64,000 nt of DNA from Cliona cf. orientalis. Taxonomy: Eukaryota; Porifera; Demospongiae; Clionaida; Clionaidae. The stretch is from NCBI GenBank assembly GCA_963930775.1, contig OZ005691.1, positions 868,001 to 932,000 of the forward strand. The letters run 5' to 3'. The notes under the pieces are model-generated. The model saw only the letters and a program-made list of their open reading frames with translations. It did not search any database and had not been told where the DNA came from. Made by a program: the position numbers and the translations under genes. This document shows, piece by piece, positions 61,701 through 64,000 of the stretch; positions within the stretch are counted from its first letter, which is position 1; every line of letters starts with the position of its first letter.

Positions 61701-64000
61701 AACTGTCACATTGAGTTAAGATAGTAGTCTAGCTGAAGGCAGAAGGGGGTTTGGGGGTTGGGGAGGTCTGGCTCTAGGTGACCAGTAAGTCATTTCCCAA
61801 CATGAGAGCTGCATGAGGGAAACAGAAAGTCTGGGCTCTGTCCACCATTTTGAAACTAAGTATGTGATGCTGTCAGGCTACCTACTTGCACTTTGCACCA
61901 GCTTCAACACACTACCTGTGGGGATACATTCAGTGTGTGAAGTACAGTACCAACCTGTGTCAATCCTTTACCTAGTACCCCCCCCCCCCAAACCAACCAT
62001 CCATCAGTGTGTGTGTGTGTGTGTGTGTGTGCACGTATGGCATTGTGTTTTATCTTCACTTGTGACTGCTTGCAACTAGCACAATGTCATGTGTACGTAC
62101 GTACGTACATCTCTGCTTTCAACAACCTGAAACTCCCTCCCTCCCTCCCTCCCTCTACCCATCAAGCCATTACCTTTCCCTAACTGACACTGTGGTTTTT
62201 GCTGTTTTGCTGATATCACTCTGTTGCACAAAGCTGGGTGTGTGCACACACGTGTGTGTGTGCATGTGTGTGCGGTCAACCTTTCATACAGCCGTCTAGC
62301 ATCTAAGCTTTTAACTTTTTAGAACTTTCAATACCAAACTGCACTAGAATATTACATGTATGCTCACTATCATGCAGACCCATACCCTTAGGGCAAATTT
62401 TGTACACAATTGTACATGAGTGTACTATCATAGTATCCCTTGGGGCAAATTTTGTACACAATCATACATGAGTATAACACATGTACATGTACTAGGTATG
62501 CACACAATAATATAATATGTGATGAATTATTTTTTCCCACCCAGGGACCATTCTCATCTCCAGTGAAGAGGGAGAGACTGAAGGTGAGAGAAATCCACAT
62601 CTAGGATGAGAGTGCTACTACCGTATTTATGCTAATAGAACGCAAGCTAAATAAAATAATTACGATTTTAAATTTTGCGCGATTTTCTGGTAAAGGTCGT
62701 CACGCACTCCATTGAGATACACTATGAAAAATCCTAGAACGCGAATTTTCTTGCGCTAATTAGATCATGCGTTTTATTAGCATAAACACGGTAATAATTA
62801 TATTCTTCCAAAATTTCCTTCAAAGAGTAGCCTAGCTGCTGGTCCCAGGCCCTTCCTCCCTTAGCTCTCAGGAGTCTGTCGTCTCTTTGACACTAATTGT
62901 TCTAAAAATAGCCACTAAATAACTCCCAGCACACTTGCACACTAGCGCACTTGTACACACACACTTTAATTATTGACCAGTTAGTTAGTTAGTGTTTCTC
63001 TTTGTGGGTGCCTTAGAACACACTTCGTGGCTCGAAGTTTCACGGCGTTTTCCTCCTCCTAGTATATACCGTGCCCATTTGTGCCACACGCCACTGATTT
63101 GCTTAGCTTACAGTAAATAGTATATTGTGTCATGTTTTGTTTTGTTTTGTTGCTCTAGTTCGCTATGGGATGTGACTGACCTAGCTGGCATGGCGTGTGG
63201 CTTTGCAATAATAGCATAGCCTCTGGGAGGGAGAGAGGGGGAGGAGGGGAGGGGACTCCACTCCGACTCTGTCATAGCAACCATCATTTCTTTTTCCTCC
63301 TATATGATAGTTATGGTTTTGCAATTCTACTCGTGGCTTTGCCACTTTGTATATAGTATATGCAAAATCAACATGTAACTATTTTGGTAGCAGTCACTAC
63401 TGACCCGTTAACATACTAATCACCCTTTATCACCTCTTTATAACTATCCCACAATTTGGGGCTAAAAATCATGTTGCTATGGTAACTGCTACAAAATATG
63501 TATCTCTCTCCTTCCATGTACGCATGTACATGTTACCTAATAGCATGTATAATAATATTATGGTAATATTGGATTTTTTGTTGTGGTGGCTTATTTGTAA
63601 GTGAGGGGGAGAGAGGAGAAGGGGGAGAGGGGGAGAGAGGGGGAGGGAGGGAGGGGGAGGGAAGAGGGGTGAACTTGACCTTGAAGGGGAATAGAAGCTA
63701 TATAGCCACTCTAACCACTTCTCACACACGAGTCGTATTCTTTCTTTTGGACTAGGGTCATTCCTACGATGTGCAATGTATGCAGTGTACACATGCATGT
63801 AAGGGACTGTACTCAGATATTATAATAATAATATTGTGTGTGTGGTCGTGGCTTCTTGGCTCGCATGGCTGAAACCACATGTGGAAGTTGTGTGTCAATT
63901 CTCAGTTCTGGGCTACAATGAGAAATTCCCACTTTTTGTTTTTGTTTGTTCTGGTAAGCTCTCTCTCTCTCTTTGTCTCACTATCTTTCTCTCTCTCTCT
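52507..64000 (+). CDS. UBA2: SUMO-activating enzyme subunit 2 (runs off window end)
   Basis: UBA2 with SAE1 forms the SUMO E1, which adenylates SUMO and passes it to a catalytic Cys. 15 exons are visible: 52507-52638, 52957-53111, 53224-53288, 53382-53482, 56401-56614, 56826-56947, 57016-57124, 57235-57310, 57462-57516, 57763-57856, 58752-58864, 59664-59765, 60343-60396, 60496-60553, 62545-62583. All phases close. Motifs: the nucleotide-binding [30 protein letters not shown], catalytic Cys in [17 protein letters not shown], the two zinc CxxC pairs (YECQ, YVCS), [19 protein letters not shown], and [13 protein letters not shown] near the end of the visible part. The ubiquitin-like domain and C-terminal tail lie beyond the window. 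In exon 8 the correct frame gives SVFQQCVKHL; another open frame there is a shadow. Several acceptors follow long CT or C tracts. Intron 4 hosts an antisense gene. Confidence 0.95.
53898..55772 (-). CDS. Two-TM ectodomain protein, paralogue 2 (nested antisense in UBA2 intron 4)
   Basis: Three exons: 55479-55772, 55031-55067 and 53898-54931, about 454 residues. Exon 1 encodes an acidic Ser-rich N-terminus ([20 protein letters not shown]). The 37-bp micro-exon encodes [12 protein letters not shown], a basic patch. Exon 3 begins with a TM ([19 protein letters not shown]), then an ectodomain with many sequons (NGT, NDS, NDT, NFT) and a Cys pattern like paralogue 1, a Asp/Ser-rich loop (PDSDSDPD), and a second TM ([20 protein letters not shown]). 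Intron positions and phases are the same as in the gene at 41803-43401, so the two are true paralogues. No known domain is recognised. The whole gene sits within the UBA2 intron 53483-56400 on the opposite strand. Confidence 0.82.
56347..56400 (+). repeat. C homopolymer and CA repeat before UBA2 exon 5
   Basis: About 17 C followed by (CA)n ends at the acceptor ATATAG 56395-56400. The tract likely serves as the polypyrimidine signal. Confidence 0.8.
56745..56808. repeat. GACGACCTATACC fold-back
   Basis: GTGTGACGACCTATACCA and its inverted form TGGTATAGGTCGTCGAAATT flank a short spacer in UBA2 intron 5. The core resembles the GACGACCTTTACC block inside family 2 MITEs and near 9670 and 16527. 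Confidence 0.65.
57349..57460 (+). repeat. CT-rich microsatellite before UBA2 exon 9
   Basis: (CT)n with CCCC interruptions leads directly into the acceptor at 57461. Confidence 0.85.
57857..58751 (+). other. UBA2 intron 10: no gene seen, ends in a 120-bp CT microsatellite
   Basis: AT-rich, then a long (CT)n tract from about 58620 to 58745, directly before exon 11. An open frame through the tract only mirrors the repeat. Confidence 0.7.
60554..62544 (+). other. UBA2 intron 14, about 2 kb, unidentified sequence
   Basis: The stretch 60900-61900 is less AT-rich than other introns and contains short open frames (61076-61495 plus, 61455-61709 minus) with no family I recognise. It may be an old transposon remnant. 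G and GT homopolymer tracts occur near 61483 and 62008. Confidence 0.4.
62619..62793. mobile_element. MITE, family 2, copy 3 (intact ends)
   Basis: TACCGTATTTATGCTAATAG at the left is inverted at the right as TTATTAGCATAAACACGGTA, 175 bp. It is the same family as 8118 and 10491 but in inverted orientation, and starts 35 bp after the UBA2 exon 15 donor. Confidence 0.88.
62794..64000 (+). other. UBA2 intron 15 to window end, no exon seen
   Basis: Contains a purine-rich GGGAGA tract near 63598-63670 and a CT microsatellite at 63958-64000, which may precede the next UBA2 exon outside the window. No supported gene. Confidence 0.5.

Noticed and set aside
61076..61709. Two opposite open frames in UBA2 intron 14, considered as a transposon gene
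   Set aside because: No catalytic or zinc motif of a known transposase or reverse transcriptase could be seen; kept only as unidentified sequence.
1..64000. CRISPR arrays, bacterial operons, tRNA or rRNA genes
   Set aside because: No regularly spaced repeat-spacer pattern, intron-rich eukaryotic genes throughout, and no cloverleaf or rRNA sequence recognised by eye; a tRNA scan was not possible.

Overview
The window is nuclear DNA of an animal. Genes are broken by short GT-AG introns, spacers are AT-rich, and simple repeats and short inverted-repeat elements are frequent. The identifiable genes are eukaryotic: TOP1, NDUFAF6, ATMIN, RPP40, TOPBP1, OSGEP and UBA2. Tight packing, head-to-head gene pairs with 160-280 bp between start codons, and lineage-specific multicopy genes suggest a non-bilaterian such as a demosponge. 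That placement is inference. All exon models below were built by eye from splice signals, conserved protein blocks and reading-frame phase, and phases close throughout.

Layout: 1-1260 (+) last exon of a multipass membrane protein; 1261-5680 non-coding; 5681-14043 (-) TOP1, 19 exons; 14817-16474 (-) NDUFAF6, 10 exons; 16621-18620 (-) ATMIN-like zinc-finger protein with many TQT motifs; 18875-20155 and 20637-21881 (+) two intronless paralogues of unknown function; 22195-23262 (-) and 23447-24322 (+) a divergent pair of Fic-domain proteins; 24478-26477 (-) RPP40; 26641-41478 (+) TOPBP1, 25 exons. Intron 8 of TOPBP1 (about 7.2 kb) holds three two-exon genes for caspase-like proteins with N-terminal cysteine clusters (31314-33062, 33807-35008, 35400-36578).

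Then come 41803-43401 (-) a two-TM ectodomain protein; 43681-44691 (+) OSGEP; four minus-strand copies of a secreted protein family (46044-46934 intact, 47348-48251 broken, 49736-50634 frameshifted near its end, 51067-51975 intact) with a 3' fragment of OSGEP (48651-49193) in the middle; and 52507 to beyond the window end (+) UBA2, with a paralogue of the two-TM gene nested antisense in its fourth intron (53898-55772).

Two head-to-tail segmental duplications explain much of the odd structure. In one, about 44146-48650 was copied to 48651-52390, which explains the OSGEP fragment and the paired secreted-protein genes. In the other, about 29606-33152 and 33153-36690 are copies inside TOPBP1, with a ghost of the exon 8 tail at about 33153-33197. 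In both, one breakpoint lies inside a coding exon while the outer gene stays complete.

Several unrelated MITE-like families share the same ends (TACCGT...ACGGTA) and sit mostly in introns. The conserved genes serve genome maintenance (TOP1, TOPBP1, ATMIN, UBA2), RNA processing and modification (RPP40, OSGEP) and mitochondrial complex I assembly (NDUFAF6); they are not a functional operon.
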